Shown: piece by piece, positions 8,773-16,455 of the stretch
Layout: each line of letters starts with the position of its first letter
Position numbering within the stretch: position 1 is the stretch's first letter
Origin: Sulfitobacter dubius
GTDB lineage: Bacteria; Pseudomonadota; Alphaproteobacteria; Rhodobacterales; Rhodobacteraceae
Direction: 5' to 3'
Assembly (NCBI RefSeq): GCF_900113435.1
Contig: NZ_FOPG01000002.1
Location: 558,001-622,000, forward strand
DNA length: 64,000 nucleotides
Made by a program: the position numbers and the translations under genes
The notes under the pieces: model-generated
The model's database searches: none
What the model was told of the DNA's origin: nothing
What the model saw: only the letters and a program-made list of their open reading frames with translations

Positions 8773-8986
8773 ATGGTGACGCTTACGCTCTGGTCCTGAA
8801 TGAGGGCCATTGCCTGAATTGAGCCGTCTTCGCGCTTGTCAAAAGCAGCTTTCAGCCTGCGTTTTCCAGTCTTGGAGCGGTGGAATTGGATCTCCGCCTG
8901 CGCCGCAAGGCGCGAGGGGCGTCGGCTGCAGGAGGGGGCACATCATAGGCGCTGCAACGCTGGCTGATCGCTCCAAACGTGAAACT
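8773..8986. other. intergenic stretch without a recognisable gene
   Basis: Between the TRAP terminator and the 19-base palindrome. An open frame from 8810 to 9004 gives a 64-residue low-complexity protein without a convincing ribosome site or resemblance to known families. The only structure seen is a small GCGCC/GGCGC hairpin. Confidence 0.35.
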
Positions 8987-9005
8987 TCTACACGGTCCGT
9001 GTAGA
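8987..9005. promoter_or_regulatory. 19-base perfect palindrome
   Basis: TCTACACGG-T-CCGTGTAGA has two perfect 9-base arms around one central base. It lies about 20 bases before a second hairpin (9027-9050) downstream of the DUF4394 gene. It could be an operator or part of a double terminator for the leftward gene. No T-run follows on either strand, and neither neighbouring gene starts here, so its role is unclear. Confidence 0.3.
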
Positions 9006-9026
9006 TATTCAGAAATTCTGTCGTGT

Positions 9027-9050
9027 AGCGGGCCCCGGTTTGGGCCCGCT
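9027..9050 (-). terminator. hairpin after the DUF4394 gene
   Basis: A 9-bp stem AGCGGGCCC/GGGCCCGCT with a six-base loop lies about 20 bases beyond the DUF4394 stop codon. No run of T follows on the minus strand, so termination may be weak or factor-dependent. Confidence 0.5.
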
Positions 9051-9069
9051 ACTATGGTATCGCCGCAAA

Positions 9070-9852
9070 TTACATTGCTGGCAGGATGGTGATGTCGCGG
9101 ATCATGCCGTCGACGCCTTCGATCATGCCTGTTTCGGTGGCGGCACCTGTCTCCAGATCAACGGAGTAAAGCGTGTTGCCGTTGACCAACCATGCCATAT
9201 TTTCCATCTCGGCAGTGGTTTGGATGTCGAATGCATAGGCCGCTTCGGGGGCGTCGATGCCCAGCTTGCCGATCGCGCCCAATGTGCCGTCGTTGGGGGA
9301 GATCTGTTGGATCACGGCAACGATGGTCGAGTCGATGTCAAACATCGCGGTGCTGTCGGGTTTGCCGTAGCTGTTGACGTAGGCGGCGGCGGCAATTGCG
9401 GGTGTTTCGCCGACGTGCATGTCACCGGTTTCCCAGTCAAGGCTGCCATCGACGGTCACGGCACCGGTATCGACGTCAACGCGGTGGTTGGTCGTGCCGG
9501 TCATAAAGCGCAGTTTGTCGGCCATTGGATTGAAATCTACGATGACGGGCTGATCTTCGACCGGCAGCGGCGTGTCCATCATCGACATTTCTGTCGCTTC
9601 GCCAGACGCGGGATCAATGCTCACGATCTGCATGTCAGGTGTGACGCCGACCAATGTATTGTTGGAAGGGCGCAGGTCAAGGCCAAGCAGGCTGTCAACG
9701 CCGGTTACATCCATCGTGCCCGAAACGGCCAGGGTTTCTGTGTCGAACATGACCAATGTCTTTTCACCGACAAGGCCAACCGCCGGTGCCGCGACGGCGG
9801 CCGAAAGCGACAGGGTCAAAGCTGTGGTGGAGAAAGCTGCGATACGAAGCAT
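9070..9852 (-). CDS. secreted DUF4394 beta-propeller-like protein
   Basis: A 260-residue protein with a Sec signal peptide (hydrophobic segment ending AAVAAPA, about residue 24). The mature part consists of repeated strand-rich units resembling DUF4394 (for example around LVGVTPDMQIVSIDPASGEA), likely a beta-propeller in the periplasm or outside the cell. The molecular function of DUF4394 is not known to me. The gene is divergent from an ECF sigma/anti-sigma pair and shares with it the mirrored GAAGACAC-N15-GGATGCA element, so it is probably a member of that sigma factor's regulon. Confidence 0.8.
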   Translation of the reverse strand: MLRIAAFSTTALTLSLSAAVAAPAVGLVGEKTLVMFDTETLAVSGTMDVTGVDSLLGLDLRPSNNTLVGVTPDMQIVSIDPASGEATEMSMMDTPLPVEDQPVIVDFNPMADKLRFMTGTTNHRVDVDTGAVTVDGSLDWETGDMHVGETPAIAAAAYVNSYGKPDSTAMFDIDSTIVAVIQQISPNDGTLGAIGKLGIDAPEAAYAFDIQTTAEMENMAWLVNGNTLYSVDLETGAATETGMIEGVDGMIRDITILPAM

Positions 9853-9910
9853 GGTTAAATTCCCTTTGTTTGGACTTCAAAAGCACGGCGGTTATCGCCG
9901 TCCATATCTC

Positions 9911-9986
9911 GAAGACACGCCAGCCCGAAAATTGGATGCAGGTTTTTTGAAAAAATTGCATCCGCATCGCTTCGCCGGGTGTCTTC
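9911..9986. promoter_or_regulatory. mirror-image pair of candidate ECF promoters
   Basis: GAAGACAC (9911-9918), 15 bases, then GGATGCA (9934-9940) reads rightward toward the sigma gene. The exact same layout, GAAGACAC, 15 bases, GGATGCA, occurs on the minus strand (9986-9979 and 9963-9957) and reads leftward toward DUF4394. Both pairs of boxes are symmetric about 9948.5, where T6 and A6 tracts also mirror each other. The block length and spacing are like the -35 and -10 boxes of ECF promoters. It could alternatively be one large palindromic operator. Confidence 0.6.
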
Positions 9987-10110
9987 AGGGGTAAGAGAGG
10001 TTAAATCTATGCAGAATTTAACGGTCGCATTAGCGTTGCCACGACAGGCTTTCCCTTTCATTCCGACGGGGTTGCCCATTACGGTGTGGGAATTCAGGGA
10101 GGAGTCCATT

Positions 10111-10680
10111 TTGGCTAAAGATACGGACGCAGACGCGCGGTCCACTCTGCTTTCGCGGGCGCTTGCCGATTGTGCTGCGGGTAATCAGGCTGGTGTCGAT
10201 GCCATTCTTGAGAGCGAGGGTAGACAGCTTTTGGGTGTCGCGCAGCGTATTCTGGCCCGTCGCGATCTGGCCGAAGAGGCGCTTCAGGATGCCATGCTGC
10301 AAGTGTGGCGTAAGGCCAAGCAGTTCAACGCCAGTAGTGGCTCTGCACGGGGCTGGATCTATGCGATATTGCGCAATCGATGTCTGAATATTCTGCGGGG
10401 GGACAAGCGGCTTAGCACGCTGGCTCCGGCCGATCTTGCGACATTGCAAGAAAGCCGCCAGCAGATCGTCCCCGAAGAAGGCTGGGAAATCCTTGCCGGG
10501 CCCAGCCGCATTCGTGATTGCCTTGGCGGGTTAGACAGTCAAAGCCGCCATGCCATTCTACTGGCTCATGTCGCAGGCTACAGTCACGCCGAAATCTCAA
10601 CGAGGCAGGATGTGCCTCTTGGTACGATCAAGTCTTTGATCCGTAGGGGTTTACAGGCTCTGAAGGAGTGTTTGTCATGA
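10111..10680 (+). CDS. ECF-family RNA polymerase sigma factor
   Basis: A 189-residue sigma-70-type ECF factor. Region 2 is seen around EEALQDAMLQVWRKA and the following GWIYAILRNRCLNILRG; region 4 contains HAEISTRQDVPLGTIKSLIRRG, the helix-turn-helix that contacts the -35 box. I prefer the TTG at 10111 because AGGGAGGAG lies six bases upstream and the resulting length is normal; the longer ATG frame from 9979 would add 44 unrelated residues running through the candidate promoter. The stop overlaps the anti-sigma start by four bases (ATGA), a coupling typical of sigma/anti-sigma pairs. Confidence 0.88.
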   Translation: MAKDTDADARSTLLSRALADCAAGNQAGVDAILESEGRQLLGVAQRILARRDLAEEALQDAMLQVWRKAKQFNASSGSARGWIYAILRNRCLNILRGDKRLSTLAPADLATLQESRQQIVPEEGWEILAGPSRIRDCLGGLDSQSRHAILLAHVAGYSHAEISTRQDVPLGTIKSLIRRGLQALKECLS

Positions 10681-11396
10681 CCGATCTATCAGCAGAGATC
10701 ATCGCCCTTTCAGACGAATATGTTCTGGGCCTTTTGACGCCTACCGAAGCCGCGCTGGTGGAAGAGATCATGGCCCGCGATATCGAGCTGGCACAGCGTG
10801 TCGGTGATCTGCGCGACCGTCTGCTGCCGCTTGATCTGTCTGCGGCCCCGGTGGACCTGCCAGAAGGCTTTGGCGTGCAAGTTGCAGAACAGTTGGCCAA
10901 CAAAGACCAACTGCCTAAGATGCAGTTTGCCGGGGTGCCGACAGAAAAGCCCGCGAACCAGCCCGCCGCGCCCAAGCCGTGGCTGGCCGGGATGCTGGCC
11001 GCCTCCTTGGCGGGTATTGCAGTGGGCTTTGGGGTTGCGTGGATGCAGCCGGCGCCAGCGCCCAAGGTCGTTGCCGTTTTGATGGATGCCCAAGGCGTGC
11101 CGCAGGCGGTTGTCGACGATTACGGGAATGATACGGCCACCGTCCGTTTCGTGGCGGATGTGCCCGTGCCCGCAGATCGAAGTTTGCAAGTCTGGACCCT
11201 GCCATCAGCCGACATGGGCCCCACATCCCTTGGTGTATTGACCGGCGCGGGGGCGGCGCAGTTGTCCTTTGACGATCTGCCGGACCCAAGCGCCGAGCAG
11301 CTTTATGAGGTCACGCTTGAACCCCTTGGAGGGTCTCCGACCGGCCGTCCGACGGGACCGATCATCGGGAAAGGGTTCGCGGCGGAACAGACCTAA
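10677..11396 (+). CDS. RskA-like membrane anti-sigma factor
   Basis: A 239-residue protein with a cytoplasmic N-terminal part, one membrane helix at about residues 101-121 and a periplasmic C-terminal domain resembling the anti-sigma-K (RskA) domain (SLQVWTLPSADMG and the end YEVTLEPLGGSP). It should hold the upstream ECF factor inactive and release it on an envelope signal, perhaps after proteolysis. The ATG at 10677 has AAGGAG upstream and overlaps the sigma stop codon. No zinc-binding H-x3-C-x2-C motif is seen, so it is not a ChrR/ZAS-type anti-sigma. Confidence 0.85.
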   Translation: MTDLSAEIIALSDEYVLGLLTPTEAALVEEIMARDIELAQRVGDLRDRLLPLDLSAAPVDLPEGFGVQVAEQLANKDQLPKMQFAGVPTEKPANQPAAPKPWLAGMLAASLAGIAVGFGVAWMQPAPAPKVVAVLMDAQGVPQAVVDDYGNDTATVRFVADVPVPADRSLQVWTLPSADMGPTSLGVLTGAGAAQLSFDDLPDPSAEQLYEVTLEPLGGSPTGRPTGPIIGKGFAAEQT

Positions 11397-11482
11397 TCTG
11401 CTGTAGAGGGCGCTTGGAGCCTGTTGGTTGGCGGTAGGGTAAGGCCCGCGCTTAGGAGGCATTTTGCGATGCGGCAACGGTC

Positions 11483-11567
11483 TTCAAGCAGCATAACAGG
11501 GGCGCAGGCTTAACAAGGGTGTGAGCTTGTGCCTCAAACAGCAGGCCAGCGCCCCTTGCTGCTTGAA
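11483..11567. other. 85-base folded intergenic element
   Basis: The outer arms TTCAAGCAGCA (11483-11493) and TGCTGCTTGAA (11557-11567) pair over 11 bp. After an unequal internal loop (TAACA against T), GGGGCGC and GCGCCCC pair over 7 bp (11499-11505, 11549-11555). Inside, AGGC/GCCT and ACAAG/CTTGT make a smaller hairpin. It lies 87 bases after the anti-sigma stop and 57 before the lipoprotein start. It has no terminal T-run, so it may be a structured leader, a small RNA or a processed operon end. Confidence 0.45.
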
Positions 11568-11624
11568 ATCCCCACCCGGTCTGTCAGATTGCCCGCGATA
11601 TAATTATGAATGGCAGAGGCTTCG

Positions 11625-11897
11625 ATGAAGACAGGAACATATGTGATCGGGGCGGCATTGCTGGTCGTCGCCGGCTGTACGGTACCCGCGACAGGGCCAG
11701 ACGGCAAACCTGCCCGCGTAGGCAAAGTGTCAGAGGCGGTGGTTAACCTTGCCGCGCCAAACCAAGACTTGTCCACGGCGCGTTTGCGGCCCGAAGATGG
11801 TTGTTACTGGTACGAACATAACGGCCCGGTTGAGACAACTCTGGTGCCGCTCCGTGCGGTGGGCGGCAACCCGATCTGCACCAAAAGCGCGGCTTGA
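11625..11897 (+). CDS. small predicted lipoprotein
   Basis: A 90-residue protein with a short hydrophobic N-terminus ending in VVAGC, a plausible lipobox whose Cys (residue 17) would be acylated. The mature part is short and holds two further cysteines (in DGCYWY and PICTKSA) that may form a disulphide. The start at 11625 is preferred over 11610 because AGAGG lies five bases upstream and the lipobox is then well placed. I do not recognise a characterised family. A bidirectional terminator follows. Confidence 0.7.
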   Translation: MKTGTYVIGAALLVVAGCTVPATGPDGKPARVGKVSEAVVNLAAPNQDLSTARLRPEDGCYWYEHNGPVETTLVPLRAVGGNPICTKSAA

Positions 11898-11916
11898 ATT
11901 AAGGCCTGACTTGCTA

Positions 11917-11946
11917 ACGGGGGGCCGCTACTGGGTGGCCCCCCGT
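11917..11946. terminator. bidirectional terminator
   Basis: A perfect 10-bp stem ACGGGGGGCC/GGCCCCCCGT with a ten-base loop lies between the convergent lipoprotein and L,D-transpeptidase genes. Only short T tracts follow. Confidence 0.65.
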
Positions 11947-11959
11947 TTGTCGCCATCGC

Positions 11960-12625
11960 TTAACTGCGCGCGACAACGCTTTCTTCCGCCGAATAGAGGT
12001 AGGCGGTCGAGCCGGTCCGCACATTCGGGTAAAGCTGATTGATATGCGCCATGATCATCCGCACACAGCCCGAGCTTGCCCGGCCACCGATGCTTTGCGG
12101 CTGAGGGGTGCCGTGGATGCGCAGATAGGTGTCGCGGTTGCCTTCGAATAGATACAGCGCACGCGAGCCGAGCGGGTTTTCCGGGCCGGGTGGTACGCCG
12201 TCTTCAAGGCCAGCATAGAGTTCTGGATCGCGCTTAATCATGTTTTGGGTAGGTGTCCAATGCGGCCATTCCACCTTGCGCTTGATCGTATAAGTACCGG
12301 GCTCGTAAAGGTTGCCGCGCGCAATCGCCACGCCGTAACGCATCGCGGTGCCACCTTCTTCGATGTGGTAAACATAGCGCGCAACGGCGTCCACGTGCAC
12401 GTCGCCGACCCGTAGGTTATCATTGGCAACCACGCGCTGCGGCAAGAAGCGCGGGTGTACACCCCAAGGGTTGCTGGTCGCGGGGTCAAAGCCTGCGGGG
12501 GTGATCCGCGCGTCCCACGCAGCCTTCTCGGCGCTAGTGGGGCGGGTGCGGGCCATCAGCGGCGTGGCGATGGCACTGGAAAACAGCGCGGTGGTTGTTT
12601 GAATGAAATGTCGTCGTGTTAGCAT
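11960..12625 (-). CDS. L,D-transpeptidase (YkuD family), Tat-exported
   Basis: A 221-residue enzyme that crosslinks peptidoglycan or attaches proteins to it in the periplasm. The start at 12625 places a twin-arginine-type signal (LTRRHFIQTTTALFS) at the N-terminus; the longer frame has unrelated residues upstream. The YkuD domain covers about residues 75-215, with the catalytic motif HGTPQPQSIGGRASSGCVRM where the Cys is the nucleophile and the His is conserved. It is a single gene, convergent with the lipoprotein. Confidence 0.9.
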   Translation of the reverse strand: MLTRRHFIQTTTALFSSAIATPLMARTRPTSAEKAAWDARITPAGFDPATSNPWGVHPRFLPQRVVANDNLRVGDVHVDAVARYVYHIEEGGTAMRYGVAIARGNLYEPGTYTIKRKVEWPHWTPTQNMIKRDPELYAGLEDGVPPGPENPLGSRALYLFEGNRDTYLRIHGTPQPQSIGGRASSGCVRMIMAHINQLYPNVRTGSTAYLYSAEESVVARS

Positions 12626-12865
12626 GTATTCGCTCCGTAATTGCGCCACTGCCGGAGGCAGACGCATATGCGTGTATGAGGGACTAACGGCCTTTCCCCG
12701 CTGGAGGTTCAAGGAAGAAGGTGTTTGCTAAAGAAAATGTGATCTAAAACACACGGTTTTTGGCACGACTGAGGCCATTGGTGCCCGATAGAACAACGGG
12801 TTTGCGCTTGGTAATTATACCTATGTTAACTTTAGCCAGTCCCGGAACTGGGCTATTGTACTGAT

Positions 12866-14263
12866 ATGTTGCAAAGCACTCAGAGCGTAGCGCTCGACGC
12901 CAGCCATTTTGAATTGATAGAGGCAATGACCGATGAGGTCGTGATCCTTGACGCCACGGGAACGATTGTGGCGGCCAATACGGCTTGGAAACTCTTTTGT
13001 GAAGAAAACGGCGGTGACCTGAAGTCGCATTATGTGGGGGCCAATTACTTCGACATCTGCAAATTGGCTGTGTTGGACGCCGTAGTGCAGGCCGAGGCCG
13101 TTTTGGACGGGCTTCGGACAGCGCTCAAAACCGGCGCGCCCTTTGAGGGTGAATATCCCTGTGATGGGCCGGGTGTGCGGCGTTGGTTTCAACTGAATGC
13201 CAACCGTATGGCGATCCGGGGGGTGCCTTGTTTGTTGCTTCAGCACCGCAATGTGACCACCCGACGCATGGCCCATGATGACATTGAACGCGCCCATCTG
13301 CAGGCCGAGACCTTCGCCGCGCTGGTCGCCACCACGGGCGAAGCGATTCTGACCTATGATCTGGAAGGGTGCATCATCAGTTGGAACCCGGCAGCAGAGC
13401 GGCTTTATGGCTATACCGAACAGGAGGCTTTGGGCCAGTCGGTTGAATTGCTCTATCCGCGGGATTGGCCAACCAGCGTGCTTGAGTATCGCGATCAGAT
13501 CGTGGCGGGCAATCTGCGCCAGTTCGATGCGGTACGTGTCGCCAAGGATGGCACAAAGCGCCATGTGACGATTGCCTGCACGCCCATTCGCACGCTCTCT
13601 GGTGACATCGTTTCGATCTCAAACATTCACCATGATGTGACGGCCACGCGGAAGGCTGAGGAGGTGCGCGATCTGGTGTCGCGCGAAGTTATTCATCGCG
13701 CAAAGAACATGCTGTCATTGGTCACAGCGATGCAGCGTCAAACGGCCAATTCTGCCAAATCACTGGCCGAGTTTAACAAATCCTTCGGGGATCGCATTCA
13801 AGCGCTTGCCCGTTCGACCGACCTATTGGTCGATGGGGGGTGGTCGTCCGTTGACCTTGACCAGCTGGTTCGGGCGCAGTTAGACCCGTTTTTGCATGGA
13901 CAAGACGACGTTGTCGATGTGGCCGGCCCTCCTGTTTCGCTGGGCCCGCAAGCTTTGCAACTGATCGGTATGGCGCTGCATGAATTGGCGACCAATTCCA
14001 CAAAATACGGCGTGATGAGCGACGTAAACGGGCATATCTCCTGCCATTGGTCTCATACAGAAAAGGGCGGGCTGCACTTTCATTGGGCTGAGACGGGGAT
14101 CACCCTTGATCCTTCGCTCAAGAAAACGACAGGCTTTGGCAGCAAAGTCCTTTCGGTGCTGGCACCTGCCATGGTCAACGGGTCAGCAGAGACAGTGACC
14201 AGTGAAAACACACTGACATGGACGGTCACGATCCCGGCTGCGCATCTAAGTAGCCCCTGCTGA
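12866..14263 (+). CDS. PAS-domain sensor kinase of the HWE/HisKA_2 type
   Basis: A 465-residue cytosolic kinase with no membrane segment. It has two PAS domains (about 15-130 and 145-265), then the phosphoacceptor H277 in the REVIHRAKN motif typical of HWE or HisKA_2 kinases, and an ATPase domain with ALHELATNSTKYG. Such kinases in alphaproteobacteria often feed the general stress response or light/redox signalling. No response regulator or anti-anti-sigma gene lies beside it, so the partner is elsewhere. The ligand of the PAS domains cannot be told from sequence. Confidence 0.85.
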   Translation: MLQSTQSVALDASHFELIEAMTDEVVILDATGTIVAANTAWKLFCEENGGDLKSHYVGANYFDICKLAVLDAVVQAEAVLDGLRTALKTGAPFEGEYPCDGPGVRRWFQLNANRMAIRGVPCLLLQHRNVTTRRMAHDDIERAHLQAETFAALVATTGEAILTYDLEGCIISWNPAAERLYGYTEQEALGQSVELLYPRDWPTSVLEYRDQIVAGNLRQFDAVRVAKDGTKRHVTIACTPIRTLSGDIVSISNIHHDVTATRKAEEVRDLVSREVIHRAKNMLSLVTAMQRQTANSAKSLAEFNKSFGDRIQALARSTDLLVDGGWSSVDLDQLVRAQLDPFLHGQDDVVDVAGPPVSLGPQALQLIGMALHELATNSTKYGVMSDVNGHISCHWSHTEKGGLHFHWAETGITLDPSLKKTTGFGSKVLSVLAPAMVNGSAETVTSENTLTWTVTIPAAHLSSPC

Positions 14264-14415
14264 AAGCCGTCGGAACGGACGTGTCTGTCGCGTGCGACGG
14301 ACTGAGCGCAATCCGTTTCCCGCGGAACTATTTGCACAGGTTGCGGAACTCTCCTGCGCTGGAAACTTGTTTCCTCCTCAGCAGCGCGCCCTAAGCGCGT
14401 AAACTGGAGGATATG

Positions 14416-15174
14416 ATGGCCAATGGACATAGCAAGACCGCATCCCTTTACCGGATGGTGATGGAGCAACATCTCTGCCCTTACGGATTGAAGTCGAAAG
14501 ACCTGTTGGAACGGCAGGGCTATACCATTGACGATCACCACCTTACGCCCCGTGAAGAGACGGATGCCTTCATGGCGAAAGAAGGGGTCGATACCACTCC
14601 GCAGACCTATATCGACGGCGAGCGGATCGGTGGCTACGATGATCTGCGCGTCCATTTTGGCTTGGATATACCCAAAGACGAACAATCAGGCACAAGCTAT
14701 CAGCCTGTTATCGCGATTTTTGGTGTGGCTTTTCTGATGGCGTTGGGCCTGTCGTGGTATGTTTTTGACACTATCCTTACCTTGCGTGCCTTTGAGTGGT
14801 TCATTTCAATATCCATGTGTTTCTTAGCCGTGCAAAAGCTGCAGGACGTCGAGAGCTTTTCGACGATGTTTTTGAACTACGACCTGCTGGCGCAGCGTTG
14901 GGTGCCCTATGGAAAGATCTATCCCTTTGGCGAGGCGCTGGCGGGTATCTTGATGACCGCGGGTGCATTGACCTGGCTATCGGCCCCGGTCGCGATCGTC
15001 ATCGGCTCGATTGGCGCGGTGTCGGTGATCAAGGCGGTCTATGTCGATAAACGCGAACTTAAATGCGCCTGCGTGGGCGGGTCCAGCAATGTCCCGCTGG
15101 GGTTTGTGTCGCTTACCGAGAATGTCATGATGTTGGGGATGGGGATTTGGATGTTGATCAAGGTCTATAGTTGA
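14416..15174 (+). CDS. glutaredoxin fused to a MauE/DoxX-like membrane domain
   Basis: A 252-residue protein. Residues 1-85 form a glutaredoxin-like domain with a CPYG active site (C21), the cis-Pro segment TTPQTYIDG (P62) and GGYDDL. Residues 95-252 form a four-helix membrane domain like MauE/DoxX redox proteins, with a Cys pair C217-x-C219 in a loop before the last helix. It may relay reducing equivalents across the membrane. The active site has a single Cys, as in monothiol glutaredoxins. ATG at 14416 sits five bases after GGAGG; 14413 is also possible. Confidence 0.8.
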   Translation: MANGHSKTASLYRMVMEQHLCPYGLKSKDLLERQGYTIDDHHLTPREETDAFMAKEGVDTTPQTYIDGERIGGYDDLRVHFGLDIPKDEQSGTSYQPVIAIFGVAFLMALGLSWYVFDTILTLRAFEWFISISMCFLAVQKLQDVESFSTMFLNYDLLAQRWVPYGKIYPFGEALAGILMTAGALTWLSAPVAIVIGSIGAVSVIKAVYVDKRELKCACVGGSSNVPLGFVSLTENVMMLGMGIWMLIKVYS

Positions 15175-15231
15175 GCAAATCCGTTGCCACGGAGCGAACA
15201 CTGACACTGCGTTGTGATGCGAGAGGTAAAT

Positions 15232-15308
15232 TGGTCGGGCTGAGAGGATTCGAACCTCCGACCCCCTGCTCCCGAAGCAGGTGCGCTACCAGGCTGCGCT
15301 ACAGCCCG
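15232..15308 (-). tRNA. tRNA-Pro (anticodon CGG)
   Basis: A full cloverleaf on the minus strand: acceptor CGGGCTG/CAGCCCG, anticodon stem CCTGC/GCAGG around loop TTCGGGA with anticodon CGG at 15274-15272, and T loop TTCGAAT. The 3' CCA is encoded (15234-15232). It stands alone between the glutaredoxin fusion and the ArsR-ArsC gene. Confidence 0.96.
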
Positions 15309-15476
15309 ACCGATGCGCTGCGCATAGCGTAACTAGGTAAGTTTGGCAAATGCTGTCTGGCCAGAGATTGGAAGGGCTGCATTGAGTTGGCGCGACGGAA
15401 TTAGGGGCGCCGCCCGGCCGTTAATTGTCAGCTACATAGGCAATTGTAGAAATATACGCCCCGCACCAGACATCGC

Positions 15477-16328
15477 TCAAACAACGTCTACTTTTTCCGG
15501 CGTCTGTCCGATGAAATCCAGCTCTTGCTGCAAAGAAATTTTCGAAAGGGAGGAAAACGGCAATGACGTAAATGCCTTTAGACGGCGCTCCATCGTGGCA
15601 TAGCACTGCTTGAACGCTAAGGCGCGTTCGGCCTCAGTGCCCTCTGTCCTGCTGGGGTCGGTCATGCCCCAATGGGCCGTAACGGGCTGGCCTAAAAGCG
15701 GGGGGCATTCTTCGTTCGCTGCGCGGTCACAAACGGTAAAGACAAAATCCATGCGCGGGGCAGAGACTTCATAGAAGGCGTCATAACTTTTGGGGTAGAA
15801 CTGCGATATCACGTGCCCCTTGGCGCGCAGCACCTCACTTGCGAGGGGCTTAAGGGTCGCGCGGGGGCGGGTGCCTGCGGAAAAGGCGCGAAACTTTCCT
15901 CCGCCTTCGGCCTTCAGGATCGCTTCGGCAAAGATCGATCGGGTGGAATTCCCGGTACAAACGAAGAGAACGTTAAAGATTTTTTGCGAGCCGGTGATTT
16001 CGTCTGGTCGAGGCTGAGATATCAGAGACGTCAAAAGTTCTGGGCGACCACGGCAGCAATCGGTCACAAGGTATTCGATCAAAGAACCGGTTAACGCGAG
16101 ATCAATGCTATAGTGGAGCGAGCGGCCCCTGCGAGTTTGCTGGATAAGGCCCGCGCGTGTGAGAATTCCCAGATAAACCGATAGCGTGCTGGGTTTTAAC
16201 GAAAGTGCTTCGTTCAGCTCCCCCGCCGAAACGGTATCCGGGGTGCGCCGGGCCAAAAGCCGAAAGACTGCCATGCGTCCCGGGTGGGCCAGTGCGGCCA
16301 GTGCCGCAATGTTTTCTTTTTCGCTCAT
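15477..16328 (-). CDS. ArsR-type repressor fused to arsenate reductase (LMW phosphatase fold)
   Basis: A 283-residue fusion. Residues 1-100 are an ArsR winged helix with recognition region LKPSTLSVYLGILTRAGLI and a Cys pair C91-C92 in CCRGRPEL that may bind arsenite. Residues 118-260 form a low-molecular-weight phosphatase-type arsenate reductase: P-loop C124-x5-R130 (CTGNSTRS), a C200-x7-C208 pair like the redox cysteines of thioredoxin-linked ArsC, and the DPS acid at 224. It lies downstream of pst-phoU and the PhoB-like gene on the same strand, which fits protection against arsenate taken up with phosphate. No arsenite efflux gene is in the window. Confidence 0.88.
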   Translation of the reverse strand: MSEKENIAALAALAHPGRMAVFRLLARRTPDTVSAGELNEALSLKPSTLSVYLGILTRAGLIQQTRRGRSLHYSIDLALTGSLIEYLVTDCCRGRPELLTSLISQPRPDEITGSQKIFNVLFVCTGNSTRSIFAEAILKAEGGGKFRAFSAGTRPRATLKPLASEVLRAKGHVISQFYPKSYDAFYEVSAPRMDFVFTVCDRAANEECPPLLGQPVTAHWGMTDPSRTEGTEAERALAFKQCYATMERRLKAFTSLPFSSLSKISLQQELDFIGQTPEKVDVV

Positions 16329-16455
16329 GGCTGACCGGACTTAACACCTAAAACAACAGTAGGATGGCGGCTGTGCGTGGAGGAAAAACCATCCGAGAAA
16401 CCGCATTTAGCATCCCAACGGCCCGCCAGACAACCGCAATAGCGCGATGGATCGC

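Noticed and set aside
8810-9004. 64-residue open frame between the TRAP terminator and the DUF4394 gene
   Set aside because: Low-complexity translation, weak start and no coding pattern; treated as intergenic.
9040-9858. Long open frame on the plus strand across DUF4394
   Set aside because: A mirror of the real gene on the minus strand: its translation is rich in His, Gly and Asp and shows no fold pattern.
14264-14415. GGAAC elements as general-stress (EcfG-type) promoters after the HWE kinase
   Set aside because: None has a CGTT box 16-17 bases downstream.
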